DNA of 64,000 nt from contig JBBDMS010000048.1 of NCBI GenBank assembly GCA_040878185.1, positions 1 through 64,000 on the forward strand. Direction: 5' to 3'. Position numbers and translations under genes: made by a program. The DNA is from JAWXBK01 sp040878185. Lineage in GTDB: Bacteria > Pseudomonadota > Alphaproteobacteria > Dongiales > Dongiaceae. Shown piece after piece: positions 1 to 7,976 of this stretch; the stretch's first letter is position 1, and each line of letters opens with the position of its first letter. The notes beneath the pieces are model-generated. The model saw nothing but the letters and a program-made list of their open reading frames with translations, was not told the origin of the DNA and did not search any database.

Positions 1-75
1 GGTCGCGGCCGACTGCGGCAAGGGGGAGGGGGTTATAGAGAGAACGCTCAAAAATTTGCGTTCACACAAACTCAA

Positions 76-113
76 AATACCCTTCCCCCTTGCGGGGGAG
101 GGATAGGGTGGGG
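76..113. repeat. GC-rich hairpin repeat downstream of mug
   Basis: The bases at 81-89 pair with 94-102 (C-rich arm against a G-rich arm, one wobble, four-base TTGC loop). Read on the minus strand, the hairpin follows the mug stop codon and is followed by a short TATTTT run, so it may act as a weak terminator for rlmN-mug. Similar CCCTCCCCC/GGGGGAGGG intergenic repeats are common in alphaproteobacteria. The terminator role is inference. Confidence 0.4.
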
Positions 114-115
114 GT

Positions 116-156
116 ATGCAGCGTCGGTTGCATGCAGCGTCGGTTGCATGCAGCGT
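116..156. repeat. 16-bp tandem repeat, about 2.6 copies
   Basis: The unit ATGCAGCGTCGGTTGC occurs at 116-131 and 132-147, followed by a partial copy at 148-156. It lies just past the 3' end of mug. No coding function is apparent. Confidence 0.8.
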
Positions 157-168
157 GCGGGCCTCCGT

Positions 169-657
169 CTACCCCCGCACGGCCTTCGCCAGGTCGCGCC
201 AGGGCGCGATGTCCCAGAAGCCGCGCGCAGCGCCCGATGTCGAGGGCAGCACGAAGATCTGCGTGTCGCCGATCGTCTCTGTCTGCAGTCCGTAATTGCA
301 GGCGCCGCCGATTACGAGCTGCCCCGCCGTCTTGCTGGTCGTCGCGAGAAAACGCGGTTTGTATTTCAGAACGCGCCGGCGCACGCCGTCGGGATCGTGC
401 GCGGCTTTGGTCAGTTCGATATCGCGGCCGATTTCCGTCTTGTTGACGTCGGTGAGGCCGATGCCCCATTGCGGCAGCAGGCGGAATTCCTCGGGCGCAA
501 GCAGACGCGGGGTGAGGCCGATCTCATGGAGCGTCGGCCAGAAGCGGTTGCCCGGATGCGCGTAATAGGCACCGCGCGCAGCCGAAACGCGGCTCGGTGC
601 CATGCCGCAGAACACGATCGAGAGGTCCGGCTGCAGAATGTCGGGAAGGATCGGCAT
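169..657 (-). CDS. mug: G/U mismatch-specific DNA glycosylase (Mug family)
   Basis: This 162-residue protein fits the Mug/TDG uracil-DNA glycosylase family, which removes uracil or thymine opposite guanine by hydrolysing the N-glycosidic bond. The N-terminal catalytic-loop region reads CGMAPSRVSAARGAYY, followed by AHPGNRFWPTL, matching the family pattern GxNPG...AHPxNRFW. The usual GINPG is replaced by GMAPS, so the exact catalytic class should be treated with some caution. A late PSTSGAA segment corresponds to the NPSGLS-like DNA-intercalating loop. The start at 657 was chosen because the family homology begins there; the frame stays open upstream into rlmN. It lies 16 bases downstream of rlmN on the same strand and is probably cotranscribed. 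Confidence 0.85.
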   Translation of the reverse strand: MPILPDILQPDLSIVFCGMAPSRVSAARGAYYAHPGNRFWPTLHEIGLTPRLLAPEEFRLLPQWGIGLTDVNKTEIGRDIELTKAAHDPDGVRRRVLKYKPRFLATTSKTAGQLVIGGACNYGLQTETIGDTQIFVLPSTSGAARGFWDIAPWRDLAKAVRG

Positions 658-673
658 CGGCGGAAAGCGCCGA

Positions 674-1810
674 TCAGGTTGCGGCCGCTGCCCGCGCGCT
701 CGCGCGTTCGCGGATGCTCTCGCTCTTGAGCTGGCCGCAGGCGGCCATGATGTCGCGGCCGCGCGGCGTGCGCACCGGTGCCGCATAGCCGGCATCGAAC
801 AGCATCTGGCTGAACCGCTCGATCGTTTCGGGCGTCGAACATTCGAACGGCGCGCCGGGCCAGGGGTTGAACGGAATCAGGTTCACCTTGGCCGGCACGT
901 CCTCGATCAGCTTGATGAGGGCACGCGCGTCGGCCGGCGTGTCGTTCACGTCCTTCAGCATCACATACTCGAAGGTGATGCGCCGCGCGTTCGAGAGGCC
1001 GGGATATTCGCGGCAGGCGCGCATCAGCTCGGCGATCGGGTATTTCCTGTTGATCGGCACGATCGCATCGCGGATCTCGTCGGTGACGGCATGCAATGAG
1101 ATCGCAAGATTGACGCCGAGTTCCCTGCCGGCGCGCTCGATCATCGGCACCACGCCCGCCGTCGACAGCGTGATGCGCCGCTTCGAGATCGCGATGCCCT
1201 CATGGTCCATCACGATCTTCAGCGCCTTCGCGACATTGTCGTAGTTAAAGAGCGGCTCGCCCATCCCCATCATCACGATATTGGAGAGCTGGCGCCCGTC
1301 CGGCGGCGACGGCCATTCGCCCAAGGCATCGCGCGCCAGCATCACCTGGCCGATAATTTCGGCGGCGGAGAGATTGCGCACCAGGCGCTGCGTGCCGGTA
1401 TGGCAGAATTTGCAGGTGAGCGTGCAACCGACCTGCGAGGAAACGCAGAGCGCGCCGCGATCCTCTTCGGGGATATGTACGCATTCGACTTCCTGCGCAT
1501 CGTCGAATTTGAGCAGCCATTTACGCGTGCCGTCGATCGACTGGCGATCGATCGTCACCGTCGGCCGCCCGACGACATAGCGATCCGCGAGCAGCGCACG
1601 CAGCTCTTTCGCGAGCGTGGTCATCGCATCGAAATCGGTGGCGCCCCGATGATAGATCCAGTGCCAGAGCTGGCGTGCGCGGAATTTCGGCTGGCCGAGT
1701 TCGGTCATCACGCCTTCGAGCTCGCCGCGGTCGAGCCCGACAAGATTCGCGGGCGCGCCGGCCGCAGCGACCGGCGGCGCAAAGCTCGTGGCATGGATGG
1801 CCGTGCTCAT
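674..1810 (-). CDS. rlmN: 23S rRNA/tRNA adenine-C2 methyltransferase RlmN
   Basis: Radical SAM enzyme of 378 residues that methylates C2 of A2503 in 23S rRNA and A37 of some tRNAs. The 4Fe-4S ligands form CTLTCKFC at residues 129-136. The two mechanistic cysteines expected for RlmN are present: C122 (in LCVSSQVGC) and C358 (in AACGQL), the latter carrying the transient methyl group. The N-terminal [16 protein letters not shown] segment is the typical accessory HhH-like domain. Length matches the family. It lies upstream of mug in the same orientation, with a separate gene (IalB-like) behind it. Confidence 0.97.
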   Translation of the reverse strand: MSTAIHATSFAPPVAAAGAPANLVGLDRGELEGVMTELGQPKFRARQLWHWIYHRGATDFDAMTTLAKELRALLADRYVVGRPTVTIDRQSIDGTRKWLLKFDDAQEVECVHIPEEDRGALCVSSQVGCTLTCKFCHTGTQRLVRNLSAAEIIGQVMLARDALGEWPSPPDGRQLSNIVMMGMGEPLFNYDNVAKALKIVMDHEGIAISKRRITLSTAGVVPMIERAGRELGVNLAISLHAVTDEIRDAIVPINRKYPIAELMRACREYPGLSNARRITFEYVMLKDVNDTPADARALIKLIEDVPAKVNLIPFNPWPGAPFECSTPETIERFSQMLFDAGYAAPVRTPRGRDIMAACGQLKSESIRERASARAAAAT

Positions 1811-1921
1811 GATGTCGTTCGATTCTCCGTGTCAGGCACGCTCGTCCGCCGAACCGCGCCGGTGCGCGGGTGACTGCCCGTTACAGGCCGCCCGTTGCGC
1901 GCCGCCGGTTAAAACCGCCGG

Positions 1922-2428
1922 TTACAGGCCGCAGGCTTCGGCGGCGGCTACGGTCGCCCGCGTGAAGCCGCTCAGCGAATAAGTGTCGCGCGTCTCGGTG
2001 CCGTGCTCGGAAACGCCGACCACCACCATGTCGTTGCCGGCCTTCATCGCCGCAACGATCTGCGGATCGTCGTCGTCGTGCGCCCAGGCATTCTGCCCTT
2101 GCGCAAACAGATTGAAGCTTTCGCCGCCGATCTCGATTCGCGGTGCCGATGCCGGGTCATAGGCATAACCGGCGGCGATCGATACGACGCCGACCTCGCC
2201 GAGCGAGGGGCGGTGCGTGACGAAGGCCGCGGCCGGGCCGCGTTCGGTGTAACTGCCCTCTTCCTTGTAGGGGCGCGCCATGATGTAGCAGCCGGTCGCG
2301 CCGTCCTCCTCGAAGGTGACGACTTCCCATTTTTCGAACTGCGCGACGCGTTCCGCGGCAAGGCCGGCGGAGGCGCCGAGCGTGACCGCCAGGGCGGCCG
2401 AGATCAGGACTGAAGCAATGCGTTTCAT
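1922..2428 (-). CDS. Invasion-associated locus B (IalB)-like secreted protein
   Basis: The 168-residue product starts MKRIASVLISAALAVTLG, a clear Sec signal peptide probably cleaved after GLAAE around residue 22, so it is periplasmic. The body (FEKWEVVTF, then GCYIMARP, and a later GESFNLFAQGQNAWA) matches the IalB family, small periplasmic proteins common in alphaproteobacteria and named after a Bartonella invasion locus; a general biochemical role is not established. Two cysteines, one near residue 50 and one in EACGL at the C-terminus, could form a disulfide. The start was set at the signal peptide; upstream codons in the same frame do not look coding. It appears monocistronic. Confidence 0.75.
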   Translation of the reverse strand: MKRIASVLISAALAVTLGASAGLAAERVAQFEKWEVVTFEEDGATGCYIMARPYKEEGSYTERGPAAAFVTHRPSLGEVGVVSIAAGYAYDPASAPRIEIGGESFNLFAQGQNAWAHDDDDPQIVAAMKAGNDMVVVGVSEHGTETRDTYSLSGFTRATVAAAEACGL

Positions 2429-2570
2429 GGCGGGCAATCTATCGTGAGGTCGGGTCCACGGGCAACGCCGCAATATGCCCCGCGATTGGGGCAACGGCAT
2501 GGCAAAAGACCCGCCATCTTGCGCTGGATGGAATATCCCGCTTGCCCAGCCTCGCCTGCCGCAACGGCCT

Positions 2571-3125
2571 CTAACGCGCGGCCTTCGCGCGCGCCTTCTG
2601 CTTGCGCTTCCAGACCGGGTCGCCATGCTGGTGCGTCGCACGGGGTGCTGTCGGGCCGCCGACCCGGACCGGCCGCTCCGCGAACCGGCCCAGCGAGATC
2701 ATGCGGTCATACATCGCGATCGCGCCCGCGACCGAGAGATTGACGCAGAACCGTCCCGGGATCCGCACCGTGAAATCGCAGCGCTCGATCATAGCGGGCG
2801 AGAGCGAGGCGCGTTCGGCGCCCAGCACATAGGCGGCCCGGGTCGGATGGCGGAAGCTCGGCAGTTCGATCGCCTCGTCGACCAGTTCGAGCCCTACGAG
2901 CTGGCAGCCTTCGGGCAGCATGAAATGTGCGAGGTCGGGATAGACGTGAAGCGGCACGCTCTGCTGGCTTGCCGCCGTGTCGGCATCGGCCGTGCGCCGG
3001 GCATCGAATGCCGCGCCGATGGTGAACACGAAGCTTGCCCCGAACGCATGCGCCGTGCGCATCAGCGCCCCCAGATTGGCGGGCTTGCTGATCCCCTCGA
3101 CGCCGATCCCGAAATAACCGCGCAT
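2571..3125 (-). CDS. SpoU-family RNA 2'-O-methyltransferase
   Basis: A 184-residue SPOUT-fold methyltransferase. All three SpoU motifs are visible: KPANLGALMRTAHAFGA (motif 1, residues 14-30), YVLGAERASLSP (motif 2, about 99-110) and IPGRFCVNLSVAGAIAMYD (motif 3, about 122-140). These form the trefoil-knot SAM site. Target RNA (tRNA or rRNA ribose) cannot be assigned from sequence. The C-terminus is a basic tail (WKRKQKARAKAAR) that could contact RNA. The gene is divergent from the asparaginase-like gene, with 114 bases between starts. Confidence 0.88.
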   Translation of the reverse strand: MRGYFGIGVEGISKPANLGALMRTAHAFGASFVFTIGAAFDARRTADADTAASQQSVPLHVYPDLAHFMLPEGCQLVGLELVDEAIELPSFRHPTRAAYVLGAERASLSPAMIERCDFTVRIPGRFCVNLSVAGAIAMYDRMISLGRFAERPVRVGGPTAPRATHQHGDPVWKRKQKARAKAAR

Positions 3126-3239
3126 GTCCTGCCCCCGGTGCCGTTCCGCCACGTTGCATCGCCGCGTGCCAGGAGGCAAGGTTCGCCGGCATCGGGCCGG
3201 GCGGACGTTCGGCCCACCCGGGCGATCCCGCGAGGTTTC

Positions 3240-4292
3240 ATGAACGACGCCCATTCGCATCGACCCACCACGCCGCAGCAGGCGGGTGTCGATCCGCTGC
3301 TGGTCGAGGTGACGCGCGGCAATGCGGTCGAAAGCCGGCATCGTGCCGCGATCGCGGTATCGGATGCGGCGGGCCGCATCGTCGCGCATTGGGGCGACAT
3401 CGAACGGCCGGTCTATGCGCGCTCGTCGCTGAAGCCGCTGCAGGCCTTGCCGCTGATCGAAACCGGTGCGGCCGAGCGCTTCGGGCTCGGCGATGCCGAG
3501 ATCGCGCTCGCCTGCGCCTCGCATTCCGCCGAAGAGCGTCATGTCGAAACCGTGCGCGCCTGGCTCGAAAAGATCGGTCTCGCCGAAGGCGATCTCGAAT
3601 GCGGACCGCAACTGCCTTATCACGATGCGGCCGCTTTGCGCCGCATCGTCGCGGGTGAGAGCGAAGCGGCGATCTACAATAACTGTTCGGGCAAGCATAC
3701 CGGCTTCCTTGCGACCGCCGTGCACAAAGGCGAGAAGACGAAGGGCTACATCGGGCTCGGGCATCCGGTGCAGCAGCGCATTCTCGGCACGCTCGAACAG
3801 ATGACCGGGCTCGATCTCGGCCGCGCGCCGAAGGGCATCGACGGCTGCGGCATTCCGGTGATCGGCATGCCGCTCGGCCATACCGCGATGGCGATGGCGC
3901 GGCTCGCCGATCCGGCTGCGCTGCCCGATCATCGTGCCACCGCCGCGCGGCGCATCGTCGCCGCGATGATCGCCGAACCGTTCATGGTCGGCGGCAGCGG
4001 CCGCTTCGGCACGCGGCTCATGACCGCGCTCGGCGATCGCGCCGCGCTCAAGGGCGGCGCCGAAGGTTTCTATATCGCGATCCTGCCGCAGCACGGGCTC
4101 GGCGTTGCAATCAAATGCGACGACGGCGCGGGCCGGGCCGCGGAAGTCGCGATGGGCATGACGCTCTGTCAACTCGGCATCATCGGCGAAGACGAGCAGA
4201 CAGCGCTTGCCGATCTCCTGAGCCCGCCGGTCATAAACCGCGCGGGTCTCGAAGTCGGACGCGTGCGTCGCGCCGCCGAAAGCCCGTTCTGA
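3240..4292 (+). CDS. L-asparaginase II-type protein (PF06089 family)
   Basis: A 350-residue protein of the Rhizobium AnsA-like asparaginase II family, unrelated to E. coli AnsB and similar to serine beta-lactamase-like folds. Recognisable segments are YARSSLKPLQALPLIETGA (about 60-78), ACASHSAEERH (about 97-107), NNCSGKHTGFL (about 147-157) and KCDDGAGRAAEV near the end; the Ser-x-x-Lys and SGKH motifs are the expected catalytic elements. Expected reaction: hydrolysis of L-asparagine to aspartate and ammonia in the cytoplasm (no signal peptide). The next gene, a quinone oxidoreductase, begins three bases after its stop, so the two are probably cotranscribed. Confidence 0.85.
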   Translation: MNDAHSHRPTTPQQAGVDPLLVEVTRGNAVESRHRAAIAVSDAAGRIVAHWGDIERPVYARSSLKPLQALPLIETGAAERFGLGDAEIALACASHSAEERHVETVRAWLEKIGLAEGDLECGPQLPYHDAAALRRIVAGESEAAIYNNCSGKHTGFLATAVHKGEKTKGYIGLGHPVQQRILGTLEQMTGLDLGRAPKGIDGCGIPVIGMPLGHTAMAMARLADPAALPDHRATAARRIVAAMIAEPFMVGGSGRFGTRLMTALGDRAALKGGAEGFYIAILPQHGLGVAIKCDDGAGRAAEVAMGMTLCQLGIIGEDEQTALADLLSPPVINRAGLEVGRVRRAAESPF

Positions 4293-4294
4293 TC

Positions 4295-5284
4295 ATGCGC
4301 GCCGTCATCGCCCGCGCGCTCGGCGGCATCGAACAGCTCGCACTCGAGGATCGCGCCCAGCCGGCCGATCCCGGTCCCGATGAGGTTACGGTCGAAATCG
4401 CGGCCGCCGGCTGCAATTTCGCCGATCTCGTTGTGCTGGCCGGCCAGTATCAGGAACCGCAGACGCCGCCCTTCGTGCCCGGCATGGAGGCGGCGGGACG
4501 GGTCGTTGCCGCCGGCAAAAACCTGCCGCGCGATCTGATCGGTGCGCGCGTGCTGGTGATCGCAAAGGGCGCATTCGCCGAATATATGAACGCACCCGTA
4601 TCGCGCATCGTCCGGCTGCCGGACGGCATGGATTTTGCCACGGCGGCCGGATTTGCGATCGCCTATGGCACGGCCTATGGCGCGCTCGCCTGGCCCGGCC
4701 GGTTGCAGCGCGGCGAACGGCTGCTGGTGCTCGGTGCGGCCGGTGGCGTCGGATTGACGGCGGTCGAAGTCGGCAAGGCGATGGGCGCGGAAGTGATCGC
4801 CTGCGCCGGCGATGCCGACAAGCTCGCACTCGCGAAGGCGCATGGCGCCGATTTTCTGGTCGACTATCGCCGCGAAGATCTGCGCGAGCGGTTGAAGACG
4901 ATCTGTCAGGGAGGAGGTCCCGACGTCGTGTTCGATCCGGTCGGCGGCGATACATTCGACAAGGTGTTGCGTCAGGCAAACTGGGACGCGCGTCTCGTCA
5001 TCGTCGGTTTTGCCAGTAGCAGCGTGCCGCAGATCCCGGCCAACATCCTGCTGGTGAAGAATGTCAGCGCACTCGGTTTCAATTTCGGCTCCTGGCTCCG
5101 GAACCGGCCCGACGCGATCCGCGATGCGATGGCGCAGCTTTTCGCCTGGTGGGGCGAGGGCAGGCTCAAGCCGCATATCTCGGCGCGCTACGATCTTGCC
5201 GATGCCGCGTCGGCGCTCGCTTTGCTGCGCGACCGCAAGGCGACCGGCAAGATCGTGCTGACGACCGGCCGGAAGCTGGATTAG
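4295..5284 (+). CDS. NADPH:quinone oxidoreductase-like MDR protein
   Basis: A 329-residue member of the zinc-independent medium-chain dehydrogenase/reductase superfamily, quinone oxidoreductase subgroup. The GroES-like N-terminal domain (GCNFADLVVLAGQYQ, PFVPGMEAAGRV) is followed by a Rossmann fold with LVLGAAGGVGLTAVEVGKA at about residues 146-163, the NADP(H)-binding AAGGVG motif. The zinc-ligand loop of alcohol dehydrogenases is absent. Substrate is not predictable; related proteins reduce quinones or enoyl thioesters. It follows the asparaginase-like gene by two bases and precedes a methyltransferase by ten bases, suggesting a three-gene operon. Confidence 0.87.
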   Translation: MRAVIARALGGIEQLALEDRAQPADPGPDEVTVEIAAAGCNFADLVVLAGQYQEPQTPPFVPGMEAAGRVVAAGKNLPRDLIGARVLVIAKGAFAEYMNAPVSRIVRLPDGMDFATAAGFAIAYGTAYGALAWPGRLQRGERLLVLGAAGGVGLTAVEVGKAMGAEVIACAGDADKLALAKAHGADFLVDYRREDLRERLKTICQGGGPDVVFDPVGGDTFDKVLRQANWDARLVIVGFASSSVPQIPANILLVKNVSALGFNFGSWLRNRPDAIRDAMAQLFAWWGEGRLKPHISARYDLADAASALALLRDRKATGKIVLTTGRKLD

Positions 5285-5294
5285 GCGCGCAGCG

Positions 5295-6536
5295 ATGGCG
5301 ACCATCGACCATACCGTGCGCGCGCAATACGAGGCGCATCCTTATCCGGCGCGCGATCCGAAGGACGAGGCGAAGCGGCTGGTCGAAGGCTCGCCGAGCC
5401 ACCTGCTGGAGCTGCGTCATTATCTTTTTGCCGGCGGTCGGACGATGCCGAAAAAGCTGCGCGTGCTCGTGGCCGGCGGCGGCACCGGCGATGGCACGAT
5501 CATGCTGGCGCAGCATCTCAAGGATGCAAACTGGCCGGCCGAGCTCGTCTATCTCGATCTGTCGGAAGCGTCGCGCGCAATCGCGACGGCGCGCGCTGCG
5601 GCGCGCGGGCTCGATACGATCCGCTTTGTCGGCGGCGCGATCGCGGATCTCGCAACGCTCGCACCCGGCGCTTACGATTACATCGATTGCTGCGGCGTGC
5701 TGCATCATCTCGCCGATCCGGCCGGCGCACTCGCGATCCTCACAGCGCAGCTCGCCCCCGGCGGCGGCATGGGCATCATGGTCTATGGCGAGCTCGGCCG
5801 CAGCGGCGTCTATGACACGCAGGCGATGCTGCGCGCGATCGGCGGCGAACTGCCTGTTGCGCAGCGGCTCGATCTCGCGCGGCGTTTGCTGAAGCAACTG
5901 CCGGCGACCAACCGCTTCCGCCGCAACCCCGCTATCGCCGATCATCTCGCCGGCGGCGATGCCGGGCTGCAGGATCTTCTGCTGCATGCGCGCGATCGCG
6001 CCTTTCTGTTGCCGGAACTGATCGAGCTCGTTTCGGGCGTGGGGCTCGAGATCGCGGCTTTGATCGAGCCCTGGCGCTATCAGCCCGAGCGCTATCTCAA
6101 CGACCCCGCCTTGCTGAAACAGCTAGCACCGCTTCCCTGGCTCGCGCGCGCGGCCTTCGCCGAGCAGCTCGCCGGCAACATCAAGACCCATATCGCCTAT
6201 CTGGTCCGCGCTGGCGAATCGGCGGACCGGATCGCCTCGCCCGACGATCGTTCATTGATCCCGGTCCTGAAAGGTTTCGACGGGCCCGCGCTGGCGCGGA
6301 GTCTGAAACCGGGTGCCGGCATCAGCGTGCAGGTCGACGGGCTCACACTGAAACTGCCGCTGCCGCCGCGCGCCGGCCCGATCCTCGCACTGGTCGACGG
6401 CAAACGTTCGATCGGCGAGATCGTGATCGGGGTCGCCCAGGGCAACGATGTCGCGCGCGTCGAAGCGGATTTCCGCGCCACCTACGAGACATTCAACGCA
6501 CTGAACCGGCTGTTCCTGAAAGCACCGGGTTTCTAG
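5295..6536 (+). CDS. Class I SAM-dependent methyltransferase with C-terminal extension
   Basis: A 413-residue protein. After an N-terminal YEAHPYPARDP segment typical of one methyltransferase subgroup, the SAM-binding motif I is VLVAGGGTGDGTIMLAQ (about residues 58-74), followed by an acidic residue in LVYLDLSEAS and a post-motif YIDCCGVLHHLADP. The region from about residue 330 onward (LTLKLPLPPRAGPILALVDG, then SIGEIV) resembles a small PqqD/winged-helix-like module. Methyl acceptor unknown. It is the last gene of the operon starting at 3240, and its TAG stop overlaps the stop of the convergent DinB gene within CTAG. Confidence 0.8.
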   Translation: MATIDHTVRAQYEAHPYPARDPKDEAKRLVEGSPSHLLELRHYLFAGGRTMPKKLRVLVAGGGTGDGTIMLAQHLKDANWPAELVYLDLSEASRAIATARAAARGLDTIRFVGGAIADLATLAPGAYDYIDCCGVLHHLADPAGALAILTAQLAPGGGMGIMVYGELGRSGVYDTQAMLRAIGGELPVAQRLDLARRLLKQLPATNRFRRNPAIADHLAGGDAGLQDLLLHARDRAFLLPELIELVSGVGLEIAALIEPWRYQPERYLNDPALLKQLAPLPWLARAAFAEQLAGNIKTHIAYLVRAGESADRIASPDDRSLIPVLKGFDGPALARSLKPGAGISVQVDGLTLKLPLPPRAGPILALVDGKRSIGEIVIGVAQGNDVARVEADFRATYETFNALNRLFLKAPGF

Positions 6537-7045
6537 CGCGCGGGCTTGTCGTCGCCCGGATCCGAATCGAAGAAATCGAGCATGTCGAGCGGCGGCGGAA
6601 CGGCGCCAATCGCCGTCAGCATCGTGCAGGCCTCGCCGCGGTGGAAACTCTGGTGATCGAACATATGCGCGAGCCCGGCGCCGAGTGTCGGCCGTCGTTC
6701 GACGCCTTCCGTGTCGCGAAAGACCAGCGGCGCCAACAGCGCATCCTCGTCGAGCGCGGCGAGCCAGCCGACGATCGCCGCATCGATCGCGCGCCGTGTC
6801 GACGCAAAATCGCCCGGCGACACGATCGTACCGGTGCGAATCGGCAAAGCGCTCGCGCGCCCGCCGCGCATCAGCCAGAGACTGTCGATTTCGGCGATAT
6901 GCGTGAGCGTGTCGCGCAGGTTCGGGAACGCGCCGGGTAAAGCGCGCGTCCAATTTGCGTCCGTGAGAGCGGCGCAAGCCGCGGCCAGCCGCTCGTTCGC
7001 CCATCGATTGAAACGCGCCGTCCGGCGCAGCGCCGCCAGTTCCAT
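6533..7045 (-). CDS. DinB-family metal-binding protein
   Basis: A 170-residue four-helix-bundle protein of the DinB/YfiT-like superfamily. The metal-binding histidine triad is H49 (in TLTHIAEID) and H131/H135 (in FDHQSFHRGE), placed as expected. RFNRWANERL at the N-terminus is the usual first helix. Family members include metal-dependent thiol transferases and stress-induced proteins; the precise function here is unknown. The start was set at the ATG at 7045, where family similarity begins. It ends convergently with the methyltransferase gene, sharing four bases. Confidence 0.82.
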   Translation of the reverse strand: MELAALRRTARFNRWANERLAAACAALTDANWTRALPGAFPNLRDTLTHIAEIDSLWLMRGGRASALPIRTGTIVSPGDFASTRRAIDAAIVGWLAALDEDALLAPLVFRDTEGVERRPTLGAGLAHMFDHQSFHRGEACTMLTAIGAVPPPLDMLDFFDSDPGDDKPAR

Positions 7046-7115
7046 GTCGCCCCCTTCAGCGCCGCTCGCGCTTGTCGGGTCGAGACGGCGGCGGCGCAAC
7101 GCTAAACCGTCGCGT

Positions 7116-7340
7116 TCACTTCCGCCAGAACGGCTTGCCGAGCTCCTGCTTCACGTCGGCGCGGGTGAGGCCGATATCGCGCAGCAGCCGGTCGTCCATC
7201 ATCGCGAGCCCGCGCCGCATCCGTGCGCGTTCCTGCCAGACATCGAATGCGCCGTAGACGCGCGCGAGACCATCGCGGAGGATGCTCCCGGCCGAAAGCG
7301 TGGCGTGATGATGGTGCAGGGTCGCGTGTCGCGTATTCAT
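7116..7340 (-). CDS. DUF1127 small protein (first copy)
   Basis: A 74-residue protein whose C-terminal half carries the DUF1127 signature: MMDDRLLRDIGLTRADVKQE followed by KPFWR. The N-terminus has an unusual H-rich stretch (HATLHHHHATL). DUF1127 proteins are short, Arg-rich and abundant in alphaproteobacteria; some take part in RNA turnover and phosphate or carbon regulation, so a regulatory role is plausible but not shown here. A paralogue lies 238 bases upstream on the same strand. Confidence 0.85.
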   Translation of the reverse strand: MNTRHATLHHHHATLSAGSILRDGLARVYGAFDVWQERARMRRGLAMMDDRLLRDIGLTRADVKQELGKPFWRK

Positions 7341-7470
7341 GGTCGTGCTCCTTAACGTCTTGTCGTTGGGCTCTGGTCATCCGCGCAATGTCGTGCGCTG
7401 TCTGTTTCGTCGCTATCCGGTACTTGCTGATCGCCCGGCAGTTCGGGCGATCGTGAAATCTCGCCCGGGG

Positions 7471-7500
7471 AAGAAAATCGGGTGACCTTTCAGTCACCCG
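7471..7500 (-). terminator. Rho-independent terminator after the second DUF1127 gene
   Basis: On the minus strand, CGGGTGAC and GTCACCCG (7500-7493 and 7486-7479) form a perfect 8-bp stem with a 6-base loop, followed directly by ATTTTCTT. It lies about 80 bases beyond the stop codon of the DUF1127 gene at 7579-7824, separating the two DUF1127 genes transcriptionally. Confidence 0.75.
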
Positions 7501-7578
7501 GAAGGCAGGCCGGCAAAACGGGATGAGCCGGCCGTCAGGGAACGGCATCCGGGGCGGGGGGACGCCCCGGGGACAGGC

Positions 7579-7824
7579 TCAGCCCATCCAGAAGGGTTTG
7601 CCCGCTTCGGCCTCGACGTCGGCCCGGGAGAGGCCGATATCGCGCAACGCGCGGTCGTCGAACTGGCGGAGGTGGAAGCGCTGGTGGGCGCGCTCCTGCC
7701 AGGCGAACAGGGCTTCGACACCGCGCGTCAGGGCGCTGGCGACGAGGCTGCCTACCGGGCGACGCGCTGCCCGGACGGCGGGGCAATCGGCATGCAGGAA
7801 AGCCGGTGCGGCATGGTTCGTCAT
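7579..7824 (-). CDS. DUF1127 small protein (second copy)
   Basis: An 81-residue paralogue of the gene at 7116-7340. The C-terminal segment FDDRALRDIGLSRADVEAE followed by GKPFWMG is the DUF1127 signature. The N-terminal part is longer and unrelated to that of its neighbour. The ATG at 7824 was preferred because it is followed by a compact reading frame and preceded by GAGGAG-like purines; the frame extends further upstream without homology. It is divergent from a LysR-type regulator gene, which may control it. Confidence 0.82.
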   Translation of the reverse strand: MTNHAAPAFLHADCPAVRAARRPVGSLVASALTRGVEALFAWQERAHQRFHLRQFDDRALRDIGLSRADVEAEAGKPFWMG

Positions 7825-7907
7825 AGTCGATCTCCTCACAATTAACCCGGTCTCTCCGGGGGCTGCAGGACCCGGTGTTTCGGGCCTTGATGAAGAGAAC
7901 ATGACGG

Positions 7908-7936
7908 TTGACAGGGTCAGCCACAAACGACATTTT
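7908..7936 (+). promoter_or_regulatory. Possible sigma70-type promoter of the LysR gene
   Basis: A perfect TTGACA -35 hexamer at 7908-7913 is followed by a 17-base spacer and CATTTT (7931-7936) as a weak -10. It lies 41 bases upstream of the LysR-type ATG, inside an unusually AT-rich stretch for this genome. The -35 is convincing; the -10 matches only half the consensus. Confidence 0.35.
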
Positions 7937-7946
7937 CTACCTTCAA

Positions 7947-7965
7947 CTGTTAGTCAACCTAACAG
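7947..7965. promoter_or_regulatory. Perfect inverted repeat, likely regulator operator
   Basis: CTGTTAG (7947-7953) and CTAACAG (7959-7965) form a perfect 7-bp inverted repeat with a 5-base centre. It ends 11 bases before the ATG of the LysR-type gene and sits in the divergent region facing the DUF1127 gene, the usual position for an autoregulatory LysR binding site. Binding itself is inference. Confidence 0.5.
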
Positions 7966-7976
7966 ATGGGTGGCTC

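Noticed and set aside
2475..3239. Extension of the asparaginase-like frame far upstream
   Set aside because: The upstream part overlaps the divergent SpoU gene and has no family similarity; the protein is complete from 3240.
4169..5305. Long minus-strand frames opposite the oxidoreductase and other genes
   Set aside because: They are antisense shadows of well-supported coding genes; their composition is His/Arg-rich and unrelated to known families.
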